Of a stretch of 64,000 bases of DNA, positions 18,576 through 26,631 are shown one piece after another; the stretch's first letter is position 1, and every line of letters starts with the position of its first letter. A model generated the notes under the pieces. The model did not search any database, was not told the DNA's origin, and was given only the letters and a program-made list of their open reading frames with translations. Both the position numbers and the translations under genes were made by a program. This stretch comes from Candidatus Binatia bacterium (GTDB lineage Bacteria > Desulfobacterota > Binatia > Bin18), in assembly GCA_022820725.1 (NCBI GenBank), contig JAJEFA010000003.1, positions 97,538-161,537 on the forward strand, written 5' to 3'.

Positions 18576-18620
18576 GGCAGGGACCGGATGGCGACGCATA
18601 ACGGTGAATTGCTCTAGCCA

Positions 18621-19031
18621 CTAACCACTATTTTGCTCTCCGCTGACCTTATGCATCGAGCCATCGCTCAGTTCGTAATAGACGGCAATCCGCTCGGCTG
18701 CGGACAGAGGCGGTAGACGGAACTCGGATGGGTGCGCTTCATAGTAGAGCTGTTCGGCTTCTTCGCACCGAGCAACGAATGCCTCAAGTGCGGCCTGATA
18801 GCGGTTCTCTGAGACCTTGAGCTGACTCAACTGAAAGAGTTCATCATCCGCCTGATGGAGCTGTTGCCAGACGGCGGGTTCGTTCTCGACTAGCCATGCA
18901 TCAATCTGCGCGAAATGGAGGCCCAGAGACCGCGTTGCAGCCGCATACTGCTGCTGGAGCGTCAGGGGAGATCCCGCAGGCGGCCGGGACACGGTTGAGG
19001 CGCGTCTCCCCCGTTGGGGGGCTGGTGCCAT
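18621..19031 (-). CDS. Hypothetical helical protein
   Basis: A 136-residue protein with a basic N-terminus, then a long helical stretch (LQQQYAAATRSLGLHFAQID, AVWQQLHQADDELFQLSQLK, FVARCEEAEQLYYEAH). I recognise no family, signal peptide or membrane segment. ATG 19031 has ggagac only 1-3 nt ahead. It is a modestly supported gene: codon use and composition look coding, and nothing overlaps it, but it lies in a disturbed stretch next to a pseudogene. Confidence 0.5.
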   Translation of the reverse strand: MAPAPQRGRRASTVSRPPAGSPLTLQQQYAAATRSLGLHFAQIDAWLVENEPAVWQQLHQADDELFQLSQLKVSENRYQAALEAFVARCEEAEQLYYEAHPSEFRLPPLSAAERIAVYYELSDGSMHKVSGEQNSG

Positions 19032-19107
19032 GTCTCCATTCTACGAATGAACCGAACGGCAAAACAAGACAGGCTAGGAGTACAGGCAATATGTCCACAC
19101 TCCACAG

Positions 19108-20427
19108 TTACACCCGAATCCGGGTCCAACCGCCGGCCTGCCAGCTCCAGACAAAGGTGACGGACTGGAGGATACGATAGGCGAGGTTGGCTATCCAGAT
19201 CGCCAGCAGGCCGAATCCCCATATAGCTTGCATGGCAAAGGCGATAGGCAGAAACAGACACCACTGCATAGTCAGGGAAATCACCATCACCCGCCGGCTG
19301 TGCCCGGCTCCATAGTGGGCATTCATCAGCACGGCACCCAGGGCTTCGAGCGCCATGGTGGCGGCGGTGAGTTGCAACGGTAGCCGGGCGAGCGTCAGCG
19401 TTGTCGGGTCGTGTAGGAACAGCAGCAGAAACAGGTCGGGCGCGAGCAGGGCCGGTAAGGCCAGACCGCCAACCACCAGCATGGAGAGTCGGGTCACATA
19501 CCAGCCCCACGCCCGCGCCTCCGGCACCTTGCCGGCACCCAGGGACTGTCCGACAAAGGAGGCCGCGGCCAGTCCGAACCCGTTCGTCAGGAGCAGCCAT
19601 AGCAACAGGAGGTTGGACAGGACATGCCCCGCGGCCAGTTCCGCAGTGCCGATATTGCCCAGAATCCAGAAGAAGGCCAGCATGCCGGCGGCAAAGAAGA
19701 CGTGCTGAATACCGGCCGGAATCGAGAGCCGCAACAGGGCCGACAGAGTGGCCCGGTCCGGCCAACGGGCCAGAAAGCCCCCGTCACGGGCGTGGCGCAG
19801 GGCGGTGAGCAGATATGTGGCCGACCCGATATAAAGCGCCGTGGTGGTGCCGATACCGGCCCCGACAACACCCAGCCGCGGCGCGCCGAGGTTACCAAAG
19901 ATCAAGACCCAGTTGAGGAAGATATTGGTCACGTTCATCAGAATGATGGTGCGCATATAAAACTTGGACAGGTTGACCGCGTTCCAGTAGCCGCGAAAGA
20001 CAAAGTTGACGCCCATGGCGAGCAGGCCGACCAGCCGCGCCTGAAAATAGACCGTGCCGTGGTCGGTGACCGCAGCGTCCTGGCTGAGTACGGAGAACAG
20101 GGCCGGCGCGATATGGATCAGCAGGGCCGAGGTAGGCAGCCCGAGCAACAGGACGAGCAACAGCCCGCCGTTCAAGGGCACGGCAATTTCACCCAGGCGA
20201 CCGGCCCCCAGCCAGCGGGCCGAGGTGGCCTGCACGCCGGTTGCCAAACCGATGATGAACGCACCACAGGTAAAAGTTGAGAACTGGGCCAGCCCAACCG
20301 ATGCCAGGGCCTCGTCGCCCAGCACACCCAGCATGGCCGTGTCCACCAGATTCATGATGTTCTGGGAGATCATGCCGCCCATAATGGGCAGGGCAAGGCT
20401 GAGCGTCCGGCGCAGGCGGGAGGTCAC
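19108..20427 (-). CDS. MATE-family multidrug/Na+(H+) antiporter
   Basis: A 439-residue inner-membrane protein with about 12 TM segments in two MATE repeats. Typical elements are LALPIMGGMISQNIMNLVDT in the first helix, GLATGVQATSARWLGAG, and the second-half counterpart GFGLAAASFVGQSLGAG. It would export cationic drugs or metabolites. The start is GTG 20427. Its first 68 bp occur again at 21128-21195, and a toxin-antitoxin cassette separates the two copies, so the gene is now 21 nt behind the antitoxin and probably depends on that operon. Confidence 0.92.
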   Translation of the reverse strand: MTSRLRRTLSLALPIMGGMISQNIMNLVDTAMLGVLGDEALASVGLAQFSTFTCGAFIIGLATGVQATSARWLGAGRLGEIAVPLNGGLLLVLLLGLPTSALLIHIAPALFSVLSQDAAVTDHGTVYFQARLVGLLAMGVNFVFRGYWNAVNLSKFYMRTIILMNVTNIFLNWVLIFGNLGAPRLGVVGAGIGTTTALYIGSATYLLTALRHARDGGFLARWPDRATLSALLRLSIPAGIQHVFFAAGMLAFFWILGNIGTAELAAGHVLSNLLLLWLLLTNGFGLAAASFVGQSLGAGKVPEARAWGWYVTRLSMLVVGGLALPALLAPDLFLLLFLHDPTTLTLARLPLQLTAATMALEALGAVLMNAHYGAGHSRRVMVISLTMQWCLFLPIAFAMQAIWGFGLLAIWIANLAYRILQSVTFVWSWQAGGWTRIRV

Positions 20428-20428
20428 G
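20361..20428 (-). repeat. 68-bp direct repeat, right-hand copy (5' end of MATE gene)
   Basis: Matches 21128-21195 at 66 of 68 positions. It covers the first 22 codons of the intact MATE gene plus one upstream base. Confidence 0.92.
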
Positions 20429-20448
20429 TATTGGGTTCGTCCGCTGAC

Positions 20449-20727
20449 TTAGCCACTCTCAAAGCTGATCCTGAGTCGGGTGCCGGTGGCCTGCGCAATC
20501 CTTCCCAGCGTCCTGGTGGATGGGTGGACACGTCCACCTTCGAGTCGTGCTACCACTGACTGCGTGGTCTTCATACGCTTGGCAAGCTGCGCCTGCGTAA
20601 GCCCGGCACTGACGCGGGCCGCGATCAGTGCGCGAGCCAGTTCAAACTCCGGCTCCAACTCGTCATAGGCGGCCCGGTAGTCTGCATTTCGGCTCCATTT
20701 CTCGTGCAGGTCTCTCACCTTGCTCAT
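20449..20727 (-). CDS. XRE-family antitoxin (HigA-like)
   Basis: A 92-residue protein: an N-terminal helical arm (MSKVRDLHEKWSRNADYRAA) likely to contact the toxin, then a helix-turn-helix (GLTQAQLAKRMKTTQSVVAR then LEGGRVHPSTRTLGRIAQAT). The ATG overlaps the toxin stop (ATGA), so the two are translationally coupled, with toxin first as in HigBA-type systems. It likely represses the operon by binding the palindrome at 21067-21081. Confidence 0.88.
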   Translation of the reverse strand: MSKVRDLHEKWSRNADYRAAYDELEPEFELARALIAARVSAGLTQAQLAKRMKTTQSVVARLEGGRVHPSTRTLGRIAQATGTRLRISFESG

Positions 20728-21050
20728 CGCAGTACCTCCTTGGCGCGTCTCAACGCCAAGTCAATCTCCTGGCGGGGCGTCTGCCGCGTCTTTTTGATAA
20801 AGGCCCGTACTACCACGACACGTTTCCTCTGAACGGTGACATACAGCGCTCGCGATATCCCGTCCCTTCCCTTCATTCGCATTTCCCATAGCGGGCCGGT
20901 CAAATGCCTGATATACGGCATGCCAACACGCTCCAGCCCGACCGCTTCGATCAACTCGCAGATACGAACAAATCGCGCCCGCATATCGACGGGTAAAGTG
21001 GTGAGTTCCTTGTCCACGGTCGTATTCAGGGTCTCGACGGTCCAGTTCAC
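20724..21050 (-). CDS. Gp49-like/HigB-type toxin of the RelE superfamily
   Basis: A 108-residue protein with the Gp49-like pattern NWTVETLNTTVDKEL, MRARFVRICELIE, IRHLTGPLWEMRM and RKRVVVVRAFIKKTRQTP; the basic C-terminal strand-helix carries the mRNA-cleaving residues in this family. The start is taken at GTG 21050 because homologues begin M-x-W-T-V-E; TTG 21056 is also in frame. No good Shine-Dalgarno is visible, which would keep toxin expression low. It is the first gene of the cassette between the two 68-bp repeats. Confidence 0.85.
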   Translation of the reverse strand: MNWTVETLNTTVDKELTTLPVDMRARFVRICELIEAVGLERVGMPYIRHLTGPLWEMRMKGRDGISRALYVTVQRKRVVVVRAFIKKTRQTPRQEIDLALRRAKEVLR

Positions 21051-21066
21051 GGGCAACGAAGTATCG

Positions 21067-21081
21067 CATATTTGATATATG
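21067..21081. promoter_or_regulatory. Candidate operator of the toxin-antitoxin operon
   Basis: The sequence catatttgatatatg has inverted CATAT/ATATG half-sites around a 5-nt centre, 16 nt upstream of the toxin start. Location and symmetry fit an XRE antitoxin operator; binding is inferred. Confidence 0.45.
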
Positions 21082-21119
21082 CTGACAAATCAGCCCAGGA
21101 GCGGGCAATGACGGCCAGT

Positions 21120-21194
21120 TTATAATGTCTGGGAGATCATGCCGCCCATGATGGGCAGGGCAAGGCTAAGCGTCCGGCGCAGGCGGGAGGTCAC
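21120..21194 (-). pseudogene. Duplicated 5' stub of the MATE gene
   Basis: The second 68-bp copy keeps the MATE GTG start (21194) and reads 22 codons identical in sense to MATE (TSRLRRTLSLALPIMGGMIS), then diverges and stops at TAA 21122-21120. It marks the original position of the MATE 5' end before the cassette arrived. Confidence 0.8.
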
Positions 21195-21195
21195 G
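21128..21195 (-). repeat. 68-bp direct repeat, left-hand copy
   Basis: Identical to 20361-20428 except for two transitions. Together the copies bracket the 699-bp toxin-antitoxin insert. Confidence 0.92.
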
Positions 21196-21228
21196 GGGAT
21201 GTCACAGGCGGACCACTCAATGAAGTCG

Positions 21229-21234
21229 ATTATA
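21229..21234 (-). promoter_or_regulatory. -10 element of the original MATE promoter (candidate)
   Basis: On the - strand the hexamer is a perfect TATAAT, 34 nt before the GTG of the duplicated MATE stub. The -35 is weak. After the insertion this promoter would read into the toxin-antitoxin cassette. Confidence 0.4.
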
Positions 21235-21266
21235 CCTTATACGTGAGCACGGCCTATATGGTAGGA

Positions 21267-22364
21267 TTACTCAAGGTTGTATTCGATTTCACCAGGACGG
21301 AGGCCCGAAACTTCAATTGCAATGTCGAGAATCTTTTTAATAGCTACACGGCCGTGGTTAGTCGCCAGCCACCAGCCTTGAATAGGATGCGAATGACTTG
21401 AAGCGAGATACGGGGTGTTAGGATAAAACTCCTCCCTGTTCCTGGCCAGATATTTCCGCGTTCTCCCGAGATCACAGTCTGCAAATTTTTCCAGAAAGAG
21501 CGGGTTCTCTTGATCAAGGAGTTCAAAGACTTTTGTCATTACGTCTTTGGCCGATCTGGCTTGATAATGAGTACCTTTGAAAACAATACTGAAGGTTCCA
21601 GTTCTCCGGGTACGTGTCCCTTGTAAGTTTAGCGTTTGTGAATATGAATGTTGCGAGACTTTTCGTTCAGAGGCTCTCGCTTCTTGAGAGGTATCCGATT
21701 GACGTATTAACTCCAGAAATTCCTCACAGTCTTCAGGTTCCGGTTTGTAACCGCACAGGTCGGCAACCTTCTCCGCCAGTAGGTCCAGCAGCAAAGAGTC
21801 CGGTTCTTCTAACAAGGCATTCCAGGCTTTCGGAAAGGTTCTCTTTATTTCCCGGCCCTGCGCGACATTCTGGTAGTCAGACTTTGCAGACTCTAGGGCT
21901 TCCCCGGAACAGACTCTTTCATAACTGAGATACCGATTCAGTCTTTCTGCACACTCGTCCGTTTCTCTCTCCAGCATGTCGAGCTTGTACACTCGCCGCT
22001 CGTCATAACGCCCTTGTTCGCTCGGCAGATAGAAGCTCCATTCTTGTCCGTCGGTCAGGACGGCCATTGGAACTCCAACGTGAAATGCATATTCAAATAA
22101 CTGACGGTCGGCTGCCTCGGATAAGTTGCCTACTTTTTTCACCTCAACAAAGACAATCGGCTGCCTGGGAGAACGACACAGCGCAAAATCAACCCGGCGA
22201 TTCTCTACCGAGTATTCAGGAGTGACGAGGGAGGTATCGAAAACGTTCCAGCCCAGCCCCTGTAATATAGGGAGGAGGATTCCCTGAGAAACGGAAGCCT
22301 CTGATGTGAATTTACCCCGCTGCAAGTCGGCTTTAACTCTTTCTATCTGTTCCGTGAGAGGCAT
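21267..22364 (-). CDS. PD-(D/E)XK nuclease with HSDR_N-like fold (type IV restriction-like)
   Basis: A 365-residue protein. Residues 15-115 form an HSDR_N/COG4748-like nuclease: Glu22, Asp59 in NRRVDFAL, Glu74-x-Lys76 in VFVEVKK, and Gln88 in RQLFEYA. A helical middle follows. The C-terminal domain (about 245-365: FSIVFKGTHYQARSAKDVM ... GWWLATNHGRVAIKKIL) looks like a separate recognition module that I cannot name. ATG 22364 is chosen for its near-perfect aaaggaggg Shine-Dalgarno. It lies 36 nt downstream of a HicB-like gene. No methyltransferase is present, so it would be a stand-alone, modification-dependent or regulated nuclease (inference). Confidence 0.82.
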   Translation of the reverse strand: MPLTEQIERVKADLQRGKFTSEASVSQGILLPILQGLGWNVFDTSLVTPEYSVENRRVDFALCRSPRQPIVFVEVKKVGNLSEAADRQLFEYAFHVGVPMAVLTDGQEWSFYLPSEQGRYDERRVYKLDMLERETDECAERLNRYLSYERVCSGEALESAKSDYQNVAQGREIKRTFPKAWNALLEEPDSLLLDLLAEKVADLCGYKPEPEDCEEFLELIRQSDTSQEARASERKVSQHSYSQTLNLQGTRTRRTGTFSIVFKGTHYQARSAKDVMTKVFELLDQENPLFLEKFADCDLGRTRKYLARNREEFYPNTPYLASSHSHPIQGWWLATNHGRVAIKKILDIAIEVSGLRPGEIEYNLE

Positions 22365-22400
22365 AGCGTTCCCTCCTTTGTCAGCAAAGAACAAGACCGT

Positions 22401-22619
22401 CTAAGCATATAATAGCTGTCCTTTAGGTTTAGGAATCAGGCGACCTTGTTCTTCCGCCGTTTCTATCCACTCCCCAATTATCACCTCAACATTGGCGAGC
22501 GCTTTCTTGCAGGTTGATCCATCAGCCATGCAGCCGGGTAGCTCGGGAACTTCGGCAATATAGGCGTGGTCCTCTTCGCTCCAATACAGGAGGATTTCAT
22601 ATTTCCACTTACTTCTCAT
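22401..22619 (-). CDS. HicB-like protein without HicA
   Basis: A 72-residue HicB core: KYEILLYWSEEDHAYIAEVP, ELPGCMADGSTCKKALANVE and VIIGEWIETAEEQGR. HicB proteins neutralise the HicA mRNA interferase, but no HicA dsRBD-like gene lies on either side. Instead a nuclease gene follows directly. There is no DNA-binding domain after the core. ATG 22619 has gaggagac ahead of it; the frame extends further upstream without homology. Confidence 0.83.
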   Translation of the reverse strand: MRSKWKYEILLYWSEEDHAYIAEVPELPGCMADGSTCKKALANVEVIIGEWIETAEEQGRLIPKPKGQLLYA

Positions 22620-22721
22620 CGTCTCCTCATCCCTTGCTGCCTCCGGTGCAGCGCTCAGAGAAACCCACCCCGCCGCTCCGCGGTACCCCATTGTTACAGC
22701 GCGGATATCAGACGATTTCGC

Positions 22722-23477
22722 CTACCCCCGCCCGATAAACGGCATTTTGGTAGCCATGACGGTCATGAACTGCACGTTGGCGTCGAGCGGCAGGTTGGCC
22801 ATGTATACGACCGCCTGGGCGACGTGTTCGACATCGAAGGTTGGTTCGGCTGCGACCGAGCCGTTCGGTTGTGGCACGCCGCGTTTCATGACCGCGGTCA
22901 TGTCGGTCTCGGCGTTGCCGATATCGATCTGGCCGCAGGCAATATCGTATTTGCGCCCGTCGAGGGAAGTCGATCTGGTCAGGCCGGTCATGGCGTGCTT
23001 GGTCGAGGTGTAGGGGGCGGAGTTGGGCCGGGGCACATGAGCCGAGATAGAGCCGTTGTTGATGATACGGCCGCCCCGTGGGTCCTGGTCTTTCATGATC
23101 TTGAAGGCTTCCTGGGTGCAGATAAACGCGCCGGTCAGATTGAGATCTACAACGGCTTTCCACTGTTCATACGGCAGTTCTTCCAGAGGGACGGGCGGGG
23201 CACCAATGCCCGCGTTGTTGAATAACACGTCGAGCCGGCCAAAGGTTGCTTTTGTGGTGGCAAACAGGGCACGAATAGCGTCAGGGTCGCCGACGTCGGT
23301 TGGTACCACAAGCGTTTTTGCTTCACTGCCGGCCTCTTTTGCCGTTGCCTCCAACAGTTCGGTCCGCCGTCCGGCCAAGACAACGGCGTGGCCTTCCCGA
23401 ACAAGCGCAAGGGCACTCGCTTTCCCGATCCCAGTACCCGCCCCGGTGATGAGGGCGACCTTGGTGTGTGTGCTCAT
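22722..23477 (-). CDS. Short-chain dehydrogenase/reductase
   Basis: A 251-residue NAD(P)-dependent SDR with the nucleotide motif TGAGTGIG, the NAG block ([10 protein letters not shown]), catalytic Ser in [13 protein letters not shown] and YTSTKHA with the Tyr-x3-Lys pair. A single Rossmann domain that reduces or oxidises a carbonyl or alcohol; the substrate is unknown. The Shine-Dalgarno aaggagag precedes ATG 23477. It lies at the 3' end of the long - strand catabolic cluster. Confidence 0.92.
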   Translation of the reverse strand: MSTHTKVALITGAGTGIGKASALALVREGHAVVLAGRRTELLEATAKEAGSEAKTLVVPTDVGDPDAIRALFATTKATFGRLDVLFNNAGIGAPPVPLEELPYEQWKAVVDLNLTGAFICTQEAFKIMKDQDPRGGRIINNGSISAHVPRPNSAPYTSTKHAMTGLTRSTSLDGRKYDIACGQIDIGNAETDMTAVMKRGVPQPNGSVAAEPTFDVEHVAQAVVYMANLPLDANVQFMTVMATKMPFIGRG

Positions 23478-23517
23478 GTGTTTGCTCTCCTTTGCGTGTG
23501 AGCCGGAGGAGGGACAT

Positions 23518-24534
23518 TTACCGTGAAAAGGATTCCAGGATTTTATCCCGATAGTGGTCGCGTTGTTCTTGGGTTGTACCGGTGTTGGGGACGGCGAGAA
23601 TGGTCGTGTCGAGCAGCCCTTCGCGCTCGTTTAGCTTGGCGCGGACGCGGTCAATCGGACCGACCGCACAAAAGGCATCGACCATTTCATTCGGAATCAG
23701 ATCAAAGCCCTTGTCCTTGTCTGGCGTTTTCTGGAGCGCTCTAACCTTTTCAACCGTTTCGCTAAAGCCGTGGGCGATAAAGATGTCATCGTAAATCCGG
23801 GCCCAGATGCTGAACAGCATGGCTCCCGCACCGACTCGGTGAGCGGTTGCCAGATCATCGTCGATGACCACAAAGCACTGGCCCAGTACCTCAACATCGG
23901 AGCGGCTGCGACCGGCCCGGTCGAGCCCGGTTTTGAGCGGCGGCAGGATATTCTCGCGGACATGCTGCGGCGAGAACATGGGATTCCCAATGAGGCCGTC
24001 ACCCAGCTCGCCCGTCAGGGCAGCCATCCGCGGTTTGACCGCGGCAACATAGACAGGCACCCGTGGCCGAGGCTTGGGATTCGGTCGCGGAAAGAAATTA
24101 CGGGCACGAATATTATAGAACTTGCCTTCGTAGTTCACCTCGCCACCCGTCTCGGCTTTGTCCATAATGAGATGCAGGACTTCAATATATTCCCGCATTT
24201 GACTGACCGGTTTACCCACGTCCTGTCCGGCGTACCAGTTGTTATTGCGGTGCTGGTGGGCGACTCCCAGGCCGAGCGTGAATCGACCCTGACTCAGCAG
24301 GTCAAGGTCCATAGCCTGAAAGGCGAGCATCACCGGGCTGTGATTAAAGGCCAGCACCACACCGGCACCAATTTTTATCGTCTGAATATTGGGCGCGATG
24401 CCGGCCAATGGAATGAGCGCGGAGTTGGTCAGTTCCGCCTGCCAGAGTGAATCAAATCCCGCAGCTTCGTATTTCTTTACCCAGCCGACCATTTCGGCGT
24501 GAGAGGCGGCAGAGAGAAACATGGAGTATTTCAT
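23518..24534 (-). CDS. Luciferase-like (LLM) flavin/F420-dependent oxidoreductase
   Basis: A 338-residue TIM-barrel oxidoreductase of the luciferase/F420-dependent family. Typical strings are [36 protein letters not shown] and [20 protein letters not shown]. Such enzymes reduce or mono-oxygenate diverse substrates with F420H2 or FMNH2; the cofactor cannot be read from the sequence. It is 41 nt from the SDR gene and in the same direction. Confidence 0.88.
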   Translation of the reverse strand: MKYSMFLSAASHAEMVGWVKKYEAAGFDSLWQAELTNSALIPLAGIAPNIQTIKIGAGVVLAFNHSPVMLAFQAMDLDLLSQGRFTLGLGVAHQHRNNNWYAGQDVGKPVSQMREYIEVLHLIMDKAETGGEVNYEGKFYNIRARNFFPRPNPKPRPRVPVYVAAVKPRMAALTGELGDGLIGNPMFSPQHVRENILPPLKTGLDRAGRSRSDVEVLGQCFVVIDDDLATAHRVGAGAMLFSIWARIYDDIFIAHGFSETVEKVRALQKTPDKDKGFDLIPNEMVDAFCAVGPIDRVRAKLNEREGLLDTTILAVPNTGTTQEQRDHYRDKILESFSR

Positions 24535-24613
24535 GTGTAGGTCCTTCTACAAAAAGACAGGGGCGCAGCAGGCCGCGCCCCTTCATAAAAACAAACACCA
24601 GAACCGTGGATTC

Positions 24614-25270
24614 CTACGCGGACGGTTCGTGCTGCCCCCACTTATCAAAGTGGGTTACTTCGGGCGCGGGGCGACGGGTGACCGGTCCGAATTTTCCCGA
24701 AGGAAAGCCAATCGGAATGGTTGCCACCACGCCGTACTCGAACGGAATGCCCAGACGCTCCTGCAACTCGTCTTCGAACATCTGGTGCATGGTCGTCAGG
24801 CTCGCTCCGAGGCCAAGGGCGCGACAAGCGAGCAGGATGTTCTGCACGCAAGGATAGATGGAGCCGTAGGACGGCGGAGCCTTGCCTTCGCGTTTTTCCG
24901 CGGGCACGGCAAACGGCCAGTCCCGTTTACCGCAGATCAGCAGCAGGACGGGCGCCTCGTGCATATGTTCAGCCAAGTGCATCGCGGCCCGGACGGTGCG
25001 CGCCCAGGATGATTTGTCGCTCGGGTCAACATTCACGGCGTCACCGAAACGGTCCAGCATAGCCTGGTGATAGCGTTCCTGAAAAAACTTCTTGTTGTCC
25101 GGGTCCTGGAGCACCACAAACGCCCAGGCCTGAAGATTCTGCCCGCTGGGTGCCCGTATCCCGGCGTCAAGAATTTTCCGAATCATTTCTGTCGGGACGG
25201 GGTCGGGTTTGAGCCGCCGCATTGCCCGCATTGAGTGTATGGTTTCAAAGACTCCCATTTCTTCGGCCAT
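24614..25270 (-). CDS. Nitroreductase-family FMN oxidoreductase
   Basis: A 218-residue member of the nitroreductase fold. The N-terminal SMRAMRRLKPDPVP is the phosphate-binding region, APSGQNLQAWAFVVL is the second FMN contact, and the C-terminal GFPSGKFGPVTRRP is typical. It could reduce nitro groups, quinones or enones using NAD(P)H. The Shine-Dalgarno gaaggagga is strong. It neighbours LLM and acyl-CoA dehydrogenase genes, suggesting use in breakdown of unusual carbon compounds. Confidence 0.9.
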   Translation of the reverse strand: MAEEMGVFETIHSMRAMRRLKPDPVPTEMIRKILDAGIRAPSGQNLQAWAFVVLQDPDNKKFFQERYHQAMLDRFGDAVNVDPSDKSSWARTVRAAMHLAEHMHEAPVLLLICGKRDWPFAVPAEKREGKAPPSYGSIYPCVQNILLACRALGLGASLTTMHQMFEDELQERLGIPFEYGVVATIPIGFPSGKFGPVTRRPAPEVTHFDKWGQHEPSA

Positions 25271-25297
25271 CGTGTTCCTCCTTCTCGTTTAGGGCCG

Positions 25298-26443
25298 TTA
25301 CACCCCTTTGAGTAAATGTCTGGCAATGATTACGCGTTGAATCTGAGACGTGCCTTCATAAATCTGGAGCAGTTTGGCGTCGCGCATCAGCTTTTCCACC
25401 GGATACTCGCTGAAATAGCCGTATCCGCCGAAAATCTGGACCGCGTTGGTGGTAATCTGCATGGTCCGGTCGGCGCCAAACGCCTTGGCATAGCTAGAAA
25501 TAATGGACGAGGGTGCACCCTGGTCGAGCAGCCAGGCGGCTTTATAGGTCAGGAGGCGCATGGCTTCGAGTTCGATCGCCATATCGGCCAGCATGAACTG
25601 GACGGCCTGGAAATTGGCGATGGCCTGGCCAAAGGCCTCACGCTGCTGGGCGTATTTGACCGATTCGTCCAGCGCACGTTGGGAGATCCCGATGGCAAAG
25701 GCCCCCACCTCGGGCCGGCTGCGGTCAAACGTCCGCATGGCGATCTTAAAGCCTTGACCTTCCGCGCCGACCAGGCCGGCGCGTGGTACCTTGACGTCCT
25801 CAAACACGATCTCCGCAGTGTCTGACGCCCGCTGGCCCATCTTGTCGTGCATGCGGTTGGCCTTCACCCCAGGAGAATCGGCCGGCAGCACAAAACACGA
25901 CACCCCCCGATGGCCCTGGCTCTTATCCTCGGTCGCAAAGGTCACATACCAGTGCGCGACCGAGCCGTTGGAAATAAAATGTTTCGTTCCGTTGAGGACA
26001 AAATCATCACCGACTTTGCGATAGGTCGTCGAGATCGATGCGGCGTCAGAGCCGGCGCCGGGCTCAGTCAGGGCAAAGGCAGCGTAGACCGGCTCGGAGA
26101 TGAGCTGACCAAGATAGGTCTTTTTCTGCTCATCACTCCCTGCCACTAGTAATGGCGTGGTCGCCAGATTATTGGCTACCATATTGAGCGCCATGCCCGC
26201 GCAGCCGTAGACAATTTCTTCATCGATCAGGCAGGTATCAAACACCTCAAGCCCCAGGCCGCCGTACTCGGTTGGCACGAGCGGGTTGAGGATGCCCAGT
26301 TCCCAGGCTTTACGACACACATCGTCCGGGAACTCCTGCTCTTTGTCGTATTTTGCCGCAACGGGAATCATTTCCTCAACGGCAAACTTGTGAACAGTGT
26401 CTTTGAGTTGTTGTTGTTCCGAGGTCAGTTCAAAGCCGTACAC
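25298..26443 (-). CDS. Acyl-CoA dehydrogenase (short/medium-chain type)
   Basis: A 381-residue FAD enzyme. The signature FALTEPGAGSDAASI binds flavin and acyl-CoA; LLQIYEGTSQIQRVIIAR holds the canonical catalytic Glu. Start GTG 26443 (YGFELTSEQQQ) is preferred because aagggagag lies upstream and homologues start there; a TTG at 26464 is unlikely. A MITE-like element begins 29 bp upstream of its start. Confidence 0.92.
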   Translation of the reverse strand: MYGFELTSEQQQLKDTVHKFAVEEMIPVAAKYDKEQEFPDDVCRKAWELGILNPLVPTEYGGLGLEVFDTCLIDEEIVYGCAGMALNMVANNLATTPLLVAGSDEQKKTYLGQLISEPVYAAFALTEPGAGSDAASISTTYRKVGDDFVLNGTKHFISNGSVAHWYVTFATEDKSQGHRGVSCFVLPADSPGVKANRMHDKMGQRASDTAEIVFEDVKVPRAGLVGAEGQGFKIAMRTFDRSRPEVGAFAIGISQRALDESVKYAQQREAFGQAIANFQAVQFMLADMAIELEAMRLLTYKAAWLLDQGAPSSIISSYAKAFGADRTMQITTNAVQIFGGYGYFSEYPVEKLMRDAKLLQIYEGTSQIQRVIIARHLLKGV

Positions 26444-26471
26444 GATGGACTCTCCCTTCGACAAGGCTCAG

Positions 26472-26617
26472 CGGCAGTGTCTCACTTTCATGCCATTCTT
26501 CCGTCTGCCGAGCGCCCCCTCCCTAGCCCTCCCCTCCAGGGGGAGGGAATATCCGCTCCCTCTCCCCTGGAGGGAGAGGGATGGGGTGAGGGGGAAATGC
26601 AAACTGAGACACTGCCG
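26472..26617. mobile_element. MITE-like element with nested inverted repeats
   Basis: Outer perfect 13-bp inverted repeats cggcagtgtctca (26472-26484) and tgagacactgccg (26605-26617) frame a core of two G/C-rich palindromes (about 26528-26547 and 26550-26575, types cctcccctccagggggaggg and tccctctcccctgg). No coding capacity. The size of about 146 bp, terminal inversion and intergenic location fit a non-autonomous element; no clear target-site duplication could be assigned. Confidence 0.6.
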
Positions 26618-26631
26618 GCTCAGCACAGGCA

